The notes beneath the pieces were generated by a model that did not search any database, was not told where the DNA came from, and saw only the letters and a program-made list of their open reading frames with translations. DNA of 64,000 bases. It comes from Carallia brachiata. Taxonomy: Eukaryota > Streptophyta > Magnoliopsida > Malpighiales > Rhizophoraceae. The translations under genes and the position numbers were made by a program. Below, piece by piece: positions 24,240-37,419 of this stretch (position 1 is the stretch's first letter; each line of letters starts with the position of its first letter). The stretch is from the NCBI GenBank assembly GCA_021464245.1, contig JADCRB010000040.1, positions 3,626,273-3,690,272 of the forward strand, given 5' to 3'.

Positions 24240-25723
24240 AGTTCATTTGCACCAGAATGCAAAATCAGCGTAGTTTAAAACGCACAACATAAAACAATTA
24301 GAAGACAAATCGTGCCCTTCAAATATTGATGTTTCATCACAATTCGACATTTGTTACTCATATTGCACTTTGGTCTGCTAACACTTCATTCAAATAAATC
24401 CTTGGAAGCATTCTCCTTTAGAAGACACGTACGTATAAAAAACACATGCCAAACCTTGGTTATGCTCACAAAAACATCATCTTTATGAATTTTTCCTCAC
24501 TATAATTAGTGAGATGCCAGTTGAGAAGGCAATAACCAACTGAAAGAGAAATTATGAAATACAGAATGATTAACACTAATCAGGCGAACTTGATGAATAC
24601 AAATAATAACAAAGTGGAACTAGATTCCAAATGAAATTCTCAGTGCATGTTAGAAAGTGGAAGCAAGTCCATCACAACCAAAGCTAGAAATCTCAAAACA
24701 CAGTTCATAGATGTGAAATTTAAACCCATATCACTCACCACAATTTGGAACCAAACCTAGTCAAGAACATAAACAAAATTGAAATTGATTCTTTATGGTT
24801 CTCCTATGTCAATAAAAAGTTGAAACAATCTCTTCTCAGTTACGACCATATACAAGGTATACAAATCAATGTTAAGTCGAAAATTAGATTCCAACTTAAA
24901 AAGCGAAAAGCAACAACAAGACTTTTATAAGATACAACTGAGAATTTACTACAATGAAGATCAAACTTCAAGACAGCCCCTTGACCCCCTGCTCTAATTG
25001 GTTAAGGGAGGATAGAGTATCCATAAGTGCATCAGTTACCTTTTGCCCGAATGCGAAAAGAACATGGACATCGGAAAAGTTCGTCAGGAGACTGCTAGAA
25101 TAAATACTTAATTGCCTGTCGCATGCAAATTTAGTTACTAAAAGCAGACACGAATATTGACTTTCAAAATTTTGCAATCCTAAACTAGCATTGACAATCA
25201 ATCTATTCATAAAAAAGATTGACCACTTTAGTGTGGGTCCATTATGCATAATAATGGTGAGATAATACATTAGCATCACTTAAATGATTTCAATTTATAG
25301 TTGCACAGAAAAAAAATGCCATCTACCATCAGCGTACACTGAAGAGGACTCTCAGTCATAAAATCTTCATAAATCAGTTCATAAATAAATAGAAAAGTAC
25401 CAAGGCAACAAAAAAAGAAGTTTTCCCAGAAAATTTGTGTACTTCACTACATTAATCTAGAGCAAGCTCAATGCCAGACTAAAATTTAACATAGCTGTCT
25501 TTTGCTTTGGTGTTGAATAGTAGCTTGAAAACAAGATTTTGGAGAAATTAGAATGTGCAAACCTGGCAGTCCAGGAATTTGTACCAGACAAAAATAAATT
25601 AACACATGGCACCATCATGCACTGGTAGACTAAATTTGATAATCTTCTATGATTCGATTGCTTAATCCCAAACATAGGCAGCAGGGTTATTCGAAACCTT
25701 GTGCAGCAGAGCAAAAGCAAAGA
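24240..25723. other. intergenic, unrecognised open frames
   Basis: Minus-strand open frames at 24,968-25,279 and 25,457-25,720 have no family I recognise. Nothing else is supported. Confidence 0.4.
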
Positions 25724-26523
25724 TGATGTGAGTCTAGCCAGCCTCCTTATTACATCATTTAGTGTAATTTTTTATGCTCGGTGAATCTTACTTGTGAAGC
25801 AAGCAACTTACTTTACTTGTGGAGCAAGCAATGAAGATTGGAGGTCCTGCAAGTCTATATCAGCATAATCTAAGTGCAAGAGGAGGAGCATTGGTTGAAT
25901 TAATCAAGTCTAGGCCGACAAGAACTATTTGGGCCTAGTGCATACAAGATTATGTGTGGACTGATTTAGATTATTTAATTTAGAGTTTTAATTAATGTTT
26001 TGGGCTGAATATGGTTTAATTAAAACTCAATCCTTTTACAAGTAGGAATTAGTTTTTATTTTCAAGTTTCTAGTTGAATTAGGTTTTCCTTATTTGTGAG
26101 GAAACTTGGTTTTCTAGTACTAGTAGTCTTTTGTTTAGAAACCCTAGCAACTTGGGTTTGCCTATAAATAGCCATGTAAAACTCTCTTATTATATAGATT
26201 TGATGAATTGAGAAATTAGAACAAAATGTTCTTTGGAGTTTCAGAACTCATTTACTAAAGTTATCAAGGATCTCTCTTTGTGGCATTCAACCTAGACTTA
26301 TTACCCTCCTTCTTCCTTTTCTAGGGTGTGACGTTTACCAAATTTTCTTATACCTTTGGTTTGCGTCTCCTTATAGACGTTGGGTCAAGGGTCCTTCAAA
26401 CCTGACTTGGCTTTCTTTGGGTTATGATTGCAATCTCGTTTGTGGGTCTTTTAGTGTATCCATGGGGTTCGCATCTCTCTATCAGCGTTGGGTCTTCCGG
26501 TGCTATCCGTAGGGTTCACACCA
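25724..26523 (+). repeat. 5' LTR of LARD-like element
   Basis: TGATGTGAG...CACCA; direct repeat of 28,413-29,225. It contains CCTATAAATAGCC, followed about 100-250 bp later by repeated GCGTCTC...TATAGACGTTGGGTC-type segments. Confidence 0.85.
26163..26171 (+). promoter_or_regulatory. TATA box in 5' LTR
   Basis: TATAAATAG in a CCTATAAATAGCC context, conserved in the 3' LTR copy (28,865-28,873). It would drive transcription of the element. Confidence 0.65.
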
Positions 26524-26525
26524 GT

Positions 26526-26536
26526 TGGTATTAGAG
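26526..26536 (+). promoter_or_regulatory. tRNA-Met-type primer binding site
   Basis: TGGTATTAGAG, two bases after the left LTR; one difference from the canonical plant site. Confidence 0.8.
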
Positions 26537-27368
26537 TTTAGGCTCTAGGTCAAGTTTGCGTATCCAAAGTTTTTTTTTAATTTTTTCATCGTGTTGCTAA
26601 CCCTAGGTTTGTGTCTATTCATCTTTGTCTTCTTTGCTTCATTGTCTAGTGTCTATTCCAGAAAATTTTAAAAAAAACCCTAGTGTGTTTTTGTCTTTTG
26701 TTAGTGTGTTTTTTATTGAAAATCAAAAAAAAAAACAAAAAAGAAAATATAACCTTAAGTCCTTGTGTTTCCGCGCATTCTGTCCGTCAAATTTAACATC
26801 TACTCAGTATGTTTGTCATAACTTCTTCTATGCAACTCCAAATTGAGAGCTTCAAATTGCGTTTAAAAGCTAACACATAGGGCTACAACTTTTGTGTTTT
26901 GAGAAAAGCCCAATTAGATTGGAATCTTGGGCGAAATCGCATTCAAAATCAGCGCTCAAAATCTATCCTCATTGGGAAATAGTGAAAAAACCCTAGTCCG
27001 CCCAATCTAAACCTTTTTTTGTGTTTCCTAGTGGTTATTTGAGTCAGTTTTGTTACTTTCCAACAATTTTAACCAAAAAAAAAAAAGAGTTTTGGCCATA
27101 TTAAAAAAAAAAAACTATTTGGTCAAATTACTTGTGTGGACAGCTTGTACCGACCCCTTTCCCTTGTTGTTTTTCCTTCAGTCTTTAGTTCTAGTTGCTG
27201 CAAGGAGTTTGTAAACTGATTTTTATTGGTTATTGGCTCCAAAGAACTTAGAGTGAGGAACAATTGAGTGAAAAAGGCAAGAGTGTGAGTTGCATTGGAG
27301 AGAAAAGCTAAATTGATTTCTGTGCAAACACGAGGGATTGAGTGTTATACGTGAGGAGTGGAGTGCAA

Positions 27369-27510
27369 ACACATGAGGGAGTGTTTGTGAGATTCTTTCT
27401 AATACAATTTTTCAAGTTAAAACATGTCTTCAGACCGTGGCAACACGTGAGGGAGTGTTTGTGAGGTTCTTTCTAATACAACTTTTCAAGTTAAAACAAG
27501 TCTTTAAACC
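27369..27510 (+). repeat. 74-bp tandem duplication spanning the gag start region
   Basis: ACACATGAGGGAGTGTTTGTGAG...CAGACCGTGGCA and ACACGTGAGGGAGTGTTTGTGAG...AAACCGTGACA are adjacent near-copies. The first copy keeps the ATG corresponding to the gag start of the related 49-56 kb element; in the second copy this codon is AAG. Confidence 0.8.
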
Positions 27511-27642
27511 GTGACAAAGGTGCTTCAAAAGAAGGATCAGCTAATGAATCAATTGTGATCAGGGTGATGCAACAACAATTTGATCGAGTGTTTTGATGAA
27601 ATGTGAGATAGCATGGATAGGCAATAAGCTACAATTGCTAGT

Positions 27643-28470
27643 TTGATTAGGAAACAACAACAACGAAGAGCTCCTAAGCGCAAAAGTATTCAACCTTTTG
27701 ATGAAGATTTTCTCAAATTGTTTAGTCAATTTATCAAGCAAGTGGAGAGTTCTAAATCAAAGTATTTGACTTCTAAATCTTATGTTAATGTGATCAAAGA
27801 TGTCGCACCAGAGCAAAAGGTTGAAGAAGTTGTTGATCATACATCTGACCATGGGTGTGTGGTGTCAAGCATGTGAGTTGATTTAGAAGTTGAAACTGAA
27901 GTTTTTGAGCTTGGTTGTGCATCACATGAGGAAGTTGTTCATGATGGTGAAGCGAATACATTGGTTGATATTGTAGAATCTGAATTTAAAGGCCATGAGA
28001 ATCAACTTATAGAAAATTATGAATTGGATGTGGATTCTGTGCATGAAGTTGAATTGGTAGATTGTGGAGAGTTAGCAATATTCCCTACTATAGAGCTACC
28101 AATCATTTCAACGACACCACAGCCATTGGATATTGTTGATTCTATGCTTTATATGTCTTCTCATATTGATTTTATTATTGTAGATCAAGTGTTGAGCCAC
28201 CTTGGCTCCCTTTCTTTGATTGATTGCATAGCACACTTGGTGGTAGTTCAAAAGATGAGTTTTTGGTTCGTTGCGAAGGAATCAATATACTCCAAGTATC
28301 TCTTCCTTTGGCATGGGAGACATCAATTCCTGGTAGCTCAAGACATTCCTCCAAGCTTTGAAGTAGAACAACAGCAGGATTTGAAGACAAATCCTTTTGA
28401 AGAAAGGGGGAATGATGTGAGCCTAACCAGCCTCCTCACTACATCATTTAGTGTGATCTTTGATGCTTAG
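27643..28470 (+). pseudogene. acidic ORF of LARD-like element with one internal stop
   Basis: One frame runs from 27,643 to 28,470 and is interrupted only by a TGA at 27,874-27,876. It begins with a basic RRAPKRK stretch and continues with an acidic Val/Glu/Asp-rich region. It then has FLWHGRHQFLVAQDIPPSFE and ends in NPFEERGNDVS, whose codons form the polypurine tract and enter the 3' LTR. Upstream, the Gag-like QQQFDRV...MDRQQATIAS pattern lies in broken frames. I recognise no enzymatic domain; function unknown. The end resembles the extreme C-terminus of gypsy Pol (TNPFEE), suggesting that pol was lost and its tail retained. Confidence 0.6.
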
Positions 28471-29225
28471 TGAATCTTACTTGTGAAGCAAGCAACTTAC
28501 TTTACTTGTGGAGCAAGCAATGAAAATTAGAGGTCCTATAAGTCTACATCAGCATAATCTAAGTGCAAGCGAAGGAACATTGGTTGAATCGATCAAGTGT
28601 TCAACCAAATTTAGGCCAACAAGAACTATTTGGGCCAAGTGCATACACGACTATGTGTGGACTAATTTAGATTATTTAATTTAGAGTTTTGATTAATGTT
28701 TTAGGCTGAACATTGTTTAATTAAAGCCCAATTCGTTTGCAAACAGGAATTAGTTTTTATTTTCAAGTTTCTAGTTGAATGAGGTTTTCCTTATTTGTGT
28801 AGGAACTTGGTTTTCTAGTCCTAGTAGTCTTTTATTTAGAAAACTCTAGCAACTTAGGTTTGCCTATAAATAGCCATGTAAAACTCTCTTATTGAATAGA
28901 TTTGATGAATTGAGAAATTAGAACAAAACGTTCTTTAGAGTTTCAGAACTCTTTTACCGAACTTATCAAGGATATCTCATTGTGGCGTGTAACCTAAACT
29001 TATCACCCTCCATCTTCCTTTTCTAAGGTGTGGCGTCTACCAAATTTTCTTACACTTTTGGTTCGCGTCTCCTTATAGACGTTGAGTTAAGGTTCCTTCA
29101 AACCTGACTTGGCTTTCCTTGGGTTGTGATTTCAATCTCGTTCGTGAGTCTTACGGTGTATTTGTGGGGTTTGCGTCTCTTTATAGGCGTTGGGTCTTCC
29201 GGTGCTATCCATGGGGTTCGCATCA
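28413..29225 (+). repeat. 3' LTR of LARD-like element
   Basis: TGATGTGAGCC...CGCATCA; same layout as the left copy, including a TATAAATAG box at about 28,865. Confidence 0.85.
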
Positions 29226-29245
29226 GTCTGATACCAACTGATAAA

Positions 29246-30985
29246 AAATAAAAAAAAATAAAAATGCGAAGCTTGCTAGAGGTTGTGGGTTTTAGCGATA
29301 TCGTGGAAGAAGAGGCTGGAGAGGAGGAGGTTAAGCTTCGTGAGACATTTTCTTTCTAATCCACAAAATTGTCACTCGACAATATTAGAATACATGAAGG
29401 ATCATCATAAAAAATAGTAGGAACAATTGCATTGACCAAGAAAGATACGTATATTAATGCCATGAGAACAAACTATCACAAAATATAAATTCAAACCATC
29501 TTGTGGGCAAGGTCGCTACATACATTGAATTTATACATACTTTATAATAAGATTAATGAACCGAATATTAAAATTGAAAAAATTTTATACTTGTGGACAA
29601 AGGAAAAAATTCAAATTTTAATATTTAATTCAAAACATTATTCCAATTAATTCAATAAAATAAATATCTCCTTGTGAGGCCAATTAATTTATTTCAGAGA
29701 ATTAATCACAATTCTTTTATGTCATTTATAGTCTAATGACTATATATTTATGTGATTTCTTTGTAAATCACTAATATCATAATACTTTAAGATGCTATGA
29801 CTATTTTTAACTTAAGATAATATCCCTTAAATGATATTCATAATACTGATTAAGATCACATTTATATACCATATACCATGTCCTCTATATGTTTGGTAAT
29901 ATTCATCACCCAAACAAAATACATGCATGCAGAACATATTACATGCGACAAAGTAGTGTTTACAGTAACGAAGGGTCTTATAAAAGGCATCAATAACTAA
30001 CAAGTGACCTTAAAAGCAATTTGAATCTGTTAGATGAATGGCAACATATATGACCAACCAATTATTTACCCAATAGAAATGGGTATTGCATTATAAAATC
30101 TTAAATTCCAACACAAATCTTCCTTTTGATGTCACAAAGTCTTTCCATTTGGTTTATGTTATATATATATATTGGTAGTACAAACAAAGGCCTTAATATA
30201 TATATGGACTGTTTATCTTTTAAAAAAGAGCCCTATTATTGACACCATCATCATGTTTATTAGCCACACTATGTACATGACATACACGACCTTTAACATC
30301 AACAGAAACCAACAAATCATAAACTGGACCCTCAAGTTCACTTATGTTTCGATACGATTCAGAAACATACCCTGTTAAAAACACATTTCCCAAGACCAAT
30401 TTTAATTAATTAATTAATTATTTTTCTTGGACATCAAAATGGCTCTTTATAATAATTAATTTTGCTGAGAAACATCAACCACATTCATTCATATTTCTAA
30501 CATAAATATATATGAACACATATGATCAGCAGATATGATATCAAACTTAGTCCATAAATAAAACATAACATTGTATACATGTCGTGTATGTCTTGCCCAT
30601 GATCAAACTATTGATATTGGCAAATCAAATAGGTGTCTTGTATGCATGTACTTGTGATGAAGATTAATCCATCCATCAATATCATGGTAGATTAAAATCG
30701 CAATGAGAACCAAAAATCTCTTTAGCGAATATTCATCGACAAGATGGAACACATAAAATCAAGTGCATATACAAACTTGAGATCGTAATCAATAGAATTG
30801 AAAGGTTGGCTATACCAAATGTAAGAATTTAAATTGAATTTAAGCTGAAATAAATTGAGTGGAAGACTTATCTTCAATCATGTTGATCAACAAATCATAG
30901 TCTAAAATCCCACAACTCCTAGGAAAATAGAAAATTTTAATTTTGGGGGTAGAGCCATCTAGTGTATGACCAAATGCTTTCAAAG
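29246..30985. other. unresolved repeat-like AT-rich region
   Basis: Directly after the LARD-like element is GATACCAAC followed by TGATAAAAAATAAAA. On the minus strand this reads as an LTR end (TTATCA) plus primer site (GTTGGTATCAGAC), so a solo or truncated older LTR in minus orientation may start at about 29,245. No partner LTR or coding region was seen. A short (TA)n tract lies at about 30,161-30,172. Confidence 0.35.
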
Positions 30986-30990
30986 GCATT

Positions 30991-31432
30991 TGTTGGAAAT
31001 TAAAAGGTATAAAATTCCATAAAAAAAATACTGTAAAATATAAATACCTCAACCAAAAGTCGTTCCACAATCTAGGATCGGGTTTAATCACCAGCTTTTT
31101 TCGCATAAAAAAAAACTCACGGTAGTGAAATCACAACCAGAAGTCACCTTTATTTCCACTTTGCAAATAATGTATGATGGAGACTATCAATTATCTCTAC
31201 TTAGTGCTCTTTCTATTTAACATTTAAGAAGTCTTTTTTCTCTTACGTTAAAACTGAGTTTTTTTGCTTATCAGAAAGAGAGAGGGGAGGAAAGTATATA
31301 TAGGGGAGGTTAAGGCCTTTTTCAACTACTCTTCAATATAACCTTTACCCAATTAATTTACCCATTTAGTTGTTAGGTTGGGTTTAGTTAATCAACCCGT
31401 CATGGGTGGATACCCAGACCCATAAATCAACA
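30991..31432 (-). repeat. 3' LTR of LARD-like element
   Basis: TGTTGGAAATTAAA...ATAAATCAACA; the termini are TG and CA. Contains TATATATAGGGGAGG and the CAACCCGTCATGGGTGGAT block shared with the partner. Confidence 0.82.
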
Positions 31433-34400
31433 TCTCCAACTTGCACATGATGGTTTTTTATTTCTGACTATGTGGCCATTTATTTTCTTAAACATTCTTT
31501 CATACTCGATAAGTGAGTCGTGCGACCTCTGAGTACACCTGTACTTGGGAGCTCAAACCATGCGCTTTCGGGTCAACATAGTGGCTACTACCTGTAGGAA
31601 AAATAACAATTATAATTATGTCTTGCAATTCCCCAGACTTATTTTGTCGTATCAGTCACAATTTACTTTGTCCCTCGAAGGCTAAAATTAACATTTTTTT
31701 CTCACTATGCATTCATAGTTACACTTAATCTTCATTAGATGAGTTAACTGGTTGACCAATGAATATATATAATGGATGACTAACAACAATAGTCTTCCTC
31801 CACACTTATAGCGATTGGTGTTAGTTCAATTGTTTTCCTCGACATGCACGAAAGGTCAAATCTATCATGACGTAAGTAACATGCTAAAATAGTGATTGCT
31901 AAACAAACATAGGGCATGAATAGAGGCTATTATTACCTCAAGGGACTCACACAGTGAAGAAGCAGGGATCAATCCTTCCACTTTCCTTATTAGTCATTCA
32001 ATTAACGCACATGGTATAAATCATGTGTTATGATGAGTCTTCTCTTTCTCGGAGAGGATGTTAGGCTTTTTTTTTTAACCTTTTGATAACTCACCATATA
32101 GTCTTAGTCTAGCTGCTCGCAAGCAACTAACTTGAATTCTCCAAGTACTCGCTCTTCAAAGTGCCAATTGAGATCTCACATCTAGCTTTTCATAGGTTAT
32201 ATGGATAGTAGGCAATCCATATCAGCCTTACTTTTCTTTTAATCTATAAGGCCTCATCTTGATCCTTTTAAGGTGACCTTAAATTTTGAGCGTGATTTTC
32301 TTTAAATCATGCCTCACTCAAATAGTCTCATCTCTACTCACCCTCAAAGTGATAGAGGCGATTGCTTGTCTGAGTGGGCCAATGTTAACCAGTGTGACAT
32401 ACCTTTCAAGCAACATATTTAATACTCATACATGTGTCACTTATTTGTTGCTACAATTTTATATTAGCATCAACATACTAAACTTCATGCAAATATATAA
32501 GTCTTTACTTAACTTTCAAAGACTTAACTGGAGATTCCTCCACTTACGCTACTGTGTCTCTTATTGAGTTGTACTTCATGTTGGACTTAATATCTTGCTC
32601 TAGATCTCTTGAGTAAGTACCACTAACAAAATTTTCATCCAAACACACTTGTAGTCTATGACAATTCCAACATTTTAAGATCTTTTTAAGCAACATTATT
32701 ACTTACTGAAACTAAAATCATGCAATCAGCTTCACTTCCATTATTATGCATATGCAGTTCTTGCTTTTCCATGTAATAGTTTCAGTATTAAGGAAGCAAG
32801 CAAGTTCATTTATCATTTTGCACTTATTCAAGTCATTATTCTCAATAATAACTTAAAACCACGTTAAGTGCAGGTTTTTCTTCTTGTATCACTCCTAGTC
32901 ACTTGGAGAGTAGTTGTAGTACCCGTTCAAGAATTCCAATATGCATTTCACATAACTTCATTAATTTAAAAGTTTTATCGCACAACTCAAATTACTTACC
33001 ATTATTACTAAAGTTAAAAAGTTTATAGATACAACATAAGACTCAAAATTTCAATAGAGTGTCTACAGGGCTACAATAATGAAATCGTTCAACAACTTTT
33101 TTTAAAACAATTCATTGATTTTACTTAACAAACTTAAGACAATTTTTTTCCATGTTGTTCATCTTTTCCTTCTATCTTATAATAGAAGACAATCATTTTT
33201 TACATGATTTTGTCGAACTTTTCATAATGTCTAACCACTCGTACACTACCAACATATAAATATAGAATTACAAACTATGCACCAAACGCTTAGCATACAT
33301 ATAGTGGTTATTGTGGATCATTACAAAACCACTTTTATTATCCTAGGTCAAAAAGAGTTTGCAACCTTTGCACTCTTGACCTATCACAATGAACATCAAT
33401 ATGCATTCTATGCATTTATGTTCTAGTCTGTTCTCCACATAGGAAAACAACTTTCTAGCATGCTTTATGTAATTATAAATCATAAAGTGCAACTGAAGTA
33501 AGATTTTAGGCGGATCAAACATAAACTCGAAGGTCTACCAATTAACATGCTCATTTATTTGACATATACTCATCGCCACTAGTGAGTCTTATATTTTGTA
33601 TCTATTTACTTAACGTATGTCTAAGAATTTGGTCATTCTCTATCGTTTTATTCCTAAATGCAAATCCAACATGTCCTAGAAACAATTAGTTTATTTGACT
33701 TTTTGTTCGATGGCTATCTTCCATTCACTTAAGTAGAGTACGAGAAAGCATCTTAATATTGCTTTAAGTTGTCAATCATCTTGATTAGCCAGCTTAACAT
33801 CCTTTTCTTAAACTTTTTAAGTGGGAATATTACGACTACTTCAATGTAATTGAACTTCCAATAAACCATTGCTCACACTAACTTAAGTGGGATGAGACAC
33901 GTCATCACATATCTCAACTTAGCAATTTAGTACACCACTTAGTGCATAATCTTCTAATTCACTAAAAATTAGAAGAGTTATTCAACTACATCCCTACTTA
34001 AAGCTCGTTCTCTTCAGAATATGATATCTCATGATTCTACTTTACTCACATCCTATACATGCTTGCTCATTAATGAATATAACACCCCGTCATATTCATT
34101 AGGTCCTAAAAATACATCTCTCGCATCTTTTGAACATAAATTTCACTCTTTAATGAAAAGTTATAAGCAATAGCAATGACCTTTTAGGTGAGGAATGATT
34201 GAATTCAAGGCACAAGGTTATACATATAAAATGCACTCTCTTATGTATCTTATAATTATGATAGTAGCAAGTTTCTTCCTCGCTTTGTCATTAACTTACA
34301 GGCTATTACGATTTGTTATTCCTTCCACTGCAACAACACTTTATTGTAAGGTTTCTTGAATAGCTAGTTACCTCATTTCCTTATTTTCATTATATAGCCT

Positions 34401-36957
34401 TATTATGCTCAAATAGATGCTCACGCTTTCGATCAAGCTCTTTCATTTGATTTTGATTTTTTTTTAATTTAATTCTCAACCACATTGTTAAAGCACTCTT
34501 TATGTTTAGACTTGTAAGAGATCAAATTTATGACCAAATGCCTAAGCCATCTATAGATATAATGAAAATACAAGTTTAAAACGTTGTCCTTGTAATCATT
34601 GGTTCATAGATATATCAATGGATTGATAGCAATAGAAATACAACATTAAGTGCCTTTTAAATATATATTCATTTTATTTTCCAATCACGTAATACTACAA
34701 CATAGGTGAGTAAACTACAACATAAGTACATTCCTCTTTAGGATTAAACTAAAATTTTACGAAGTGAAGTTTCTCAATTTCCTTCATTGACGTCCATTTC
34801 TTACATAGCAAATGCTAGTTACCATGATCCATGGACTGAATTAAGAGAGCTAGCGCATAGTGATGCTAATACAACCACACATGTACATTAATTTTGCAAC
34901 AAACTTAAAACAAACTTAACTAAAACAATGATAATCCAACAAATGATACGAGATTGAAAGTTCGTTATGCTTACAATCATCTCCTATATTCCAATGTCTA
35001 ATTATCATTCTTTTAATTAATTTTCACAAAATTTTAGTTTCATAGATGAGAATTTTTTTCAATTCTTTCAACCTGTGAACTCCCACTAGAATCTAGATCT
35101 CCTACTGAGATCAAGATTTTTGATTGCATTTTTAACATGCATATTACATGACATGAACGATTGCATATGTCAACAACATCGTAGCAAAAATTAACTCACA
35201 TAATTTAGCTAATGACTCTAAAGTACATAATTATTTTTTCTTTTTAACTTACTATTATTCACAAGAAATAAGTTAAATCATGCTTGAATCATTTACAAAA
35301 GGCATATTAAATGAAGCATGCAACTAAATTTCTCATAAATGTACGTAAGCATGCTGTTAACATCCCATAATCAAATTTAGTCATGTAATCACATACATTT
35401 GTAGAAGGCATAACATCATGAAATCATGAAAAAATTCATATTCATATTCATGACATGTCAAATAACAATTTATCACAAATTTCAATCTCATAGTATGCAT
35501 TATACTAATTAAGATTTTTAGACACCACAATAATATTGTCTTATATTTCTTTGCTCACAAGGTACCTCATATTAACTCATTTCCAAGCCACAACACATGC
35601 TGTGAAAACCAAATATTTCATGGCTCTCTTTGCTTTTTGTAACGTGGTCCTTACTAGTGCCATCACACCACTTGGTATTGTATCACTCATTAAAGCCTTC
35701 TGCATTAGACCATCTGAATAAATTAGTAACAAGCTTGGATTTCAGCTCGGCTTTTATATTCTTTCATTTTTCCACAATGCACAATGATGGCCTTTCATTT
35801 ATTTACCATCTTCGTGGCAGTGACTTGTGATATTAAGAATATCAAGTGTCTCTAACTTGTACCATAAGCATGCGTGACATGCGAAAAATGGTGTTGGTGT
35901 CCACCAAAAACAAGCAAAAAACAAACCAGCGAACACATAATTGTTGGGTAAACCTCATAACACACCAACTTGATTTAATTAACTGTACACCTCTTAAAAT
36001 TTGCACTCCACCTGCCTATATGTCATTTGCTGATACTAGAGTGCTGCAAAGGTCTCACATGCACTAGGACAGAAATTTTGTAACCACCCAATTGCCATTC
36101 CACGTGGGCAACCTTTTTCTTTTTTTTCTCTCTCTTTTTTTTCTTCATTTTTTTTTTGACAGATTTTTTTTTTTTTCAAAACAAGTAAGTAAGCCCCATA
36201 TCATTCCTCTGACGTGAACATGAGATCACCATTAGCCAATCACAGTCGGTAATTGAAGTTGGCAAGGCAGGCAGTTACTTTTACCAGGTGATGAACTATC
36301 ATTGGTCAATCAATTATGATTCTTCTTTCCAAAATAAAAATTTCACGTGTTGCTCCAACATAAGTTCAGTCTACGAAACTGCCCTTCGGCAGTTTTCTTC
36401 GGCAGTTATTATTATTTTACTGGACAGTTACATCACATCATGCCACTGACTCTCTCTCTCAAACTGTTCTAGGCAGTTTTATGCTCTTATGCTAACTGCT
36501 TTACGCGACACACACGCGCGTCTTCTTCCCCATCTGTCCTACGTTCCTTTTGCAATTTTAAGTTGACCAATAAAAACTTTAGCAATTCAATTCTTTATGC
36601 ACAGAGATCAGATGGAAGCATATGGTATGGCGTTGGAAAGCTTATAACAGGCATTACAAGCCCATATAGCTTTCTTTCCCAAAACTCAACATGCCAAGAA
36701 TAATTAGGGTACAAAATTTCTGGTTCAAAAAATCAAAACGTTAAATACCCTCAACTTGAAGAGAATCAGACTTCCATACTTTGCTGGTTTATTCTTCTGA
36801 ACATGGTTTATGTTCATGCGAAATTTTAGACTTTGATTCCCCTTTACTTATGGAGTTTCCATTAAAGGGATTAAGGTCTTGTTTTTACAAAACAGACCCA
36901 AATTCTTGTATTTTCAAACAAAAAACATGTAATCTGACTAAGAAACAGCCCACACAT

Positions 36958-36969
36958 GCTCTAATACCA
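36958..36969 (-). promoter_or_regulatory. tRNA-Met-type primer binding site
   Basis: Minus-strand TGGTATTAGAGC, one base inside the 5' LTR. Confidence 0.8.
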
Positions 36970-36970
36970 A

Positions 36971-37414
36971 TCTTAAAATTAAATTGTATAAAATTCTATA
37001 AAACAAATACTGTAAAATATAAATATCTTAACTGGAAATTGTTCTACAATTAGGATTTGGGTTGAATTACCAGCCTTTTTCGCATAAAAAATGACTCACG
37101 GTCGTACTGAAATCACAATTAGAAATCACCCTTATTTCCACAGTACAAATACTATAGAATGGGCACTATCAATTCTCTTTGTTTAGTGTTCTTTCTATTT
37201 AATGTTTAAGAGGTCTTTTGTCTGTTACGCTAAAACTAAGTTTTTTCGCTTATCAGAAAGAGAGAGGGGAGGCAAGTATATATAAGGGAGGTTATGGCTT
37301 TTCTCAACCACCCTTCAACATAGCCTCTACCCAATTAATTTGTCCACTTAGTTATTGGGTCGAGTTTAGTTAATCAACCCGTCATGGGTGGATAATAGGA
37401 CCTATAAATCAATA
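36971..37414 (-). repeat. 5' LTR of LARD-like element
   Basis: Copy of 30,991-31,432 over its full length. The terminal dinucleotides have decayed to TC and TA. Confidence 0.82.
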
Positions 37415-37419
37415 ACATT

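Larger units (their letters stand above)
25724..29225 (+). mobile_element. non-autonomous LTR element (gypsy-derived, LARD-like)
   Basis: Two LTRs of about 800 bp (25,724-26,523 and 28,413-29,225) flank a 1.9-kb interior. The interior has a Met-type primer site directly after the left LTR and a GAAGAAAGGGGGAA polypurine tract directly before the right one. The LTRs and leader are clearly related to those of the gypsy element at 49,376-56,681, but protease, RT and integrase are missing. The interior keeps a broken gag start and one acidic open frame. No clean TSD was found. The left flank is AAAGA and the right flank GTCTG. Confidence 0.85.
30991..37414 (-). mobile_element. LTR retrotransposon without recognisable gag-pol (LARD-like)
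   Basis: Direct repeats of about 442 bp (30,991-31,432 and 36,971-37,414) bound a 5.5-kb interior. A minus-strand primer site TGGTATTAGAGC (36,969-36,958) adjoins the right LTR, and AAGTTGGAGA purine sequence (31,442-31,433) adjoins the left one. The insertion is flanked by GCATT (30,986-30,990) and ACATT (37,415-37,419), a TSD with one mismatch. The interior has no gag, protease, RT or integrase that I can recognise in any frame, so it would depend on enzymes from another element. Confidence 0.8.

Noticed and set aside
24968..25720. Two minus-strand open frames, one ending DALMDTLSSLNQLEQGVKG
   Set aside because: Could be a real exon, but no family or matching splice structure is evident.
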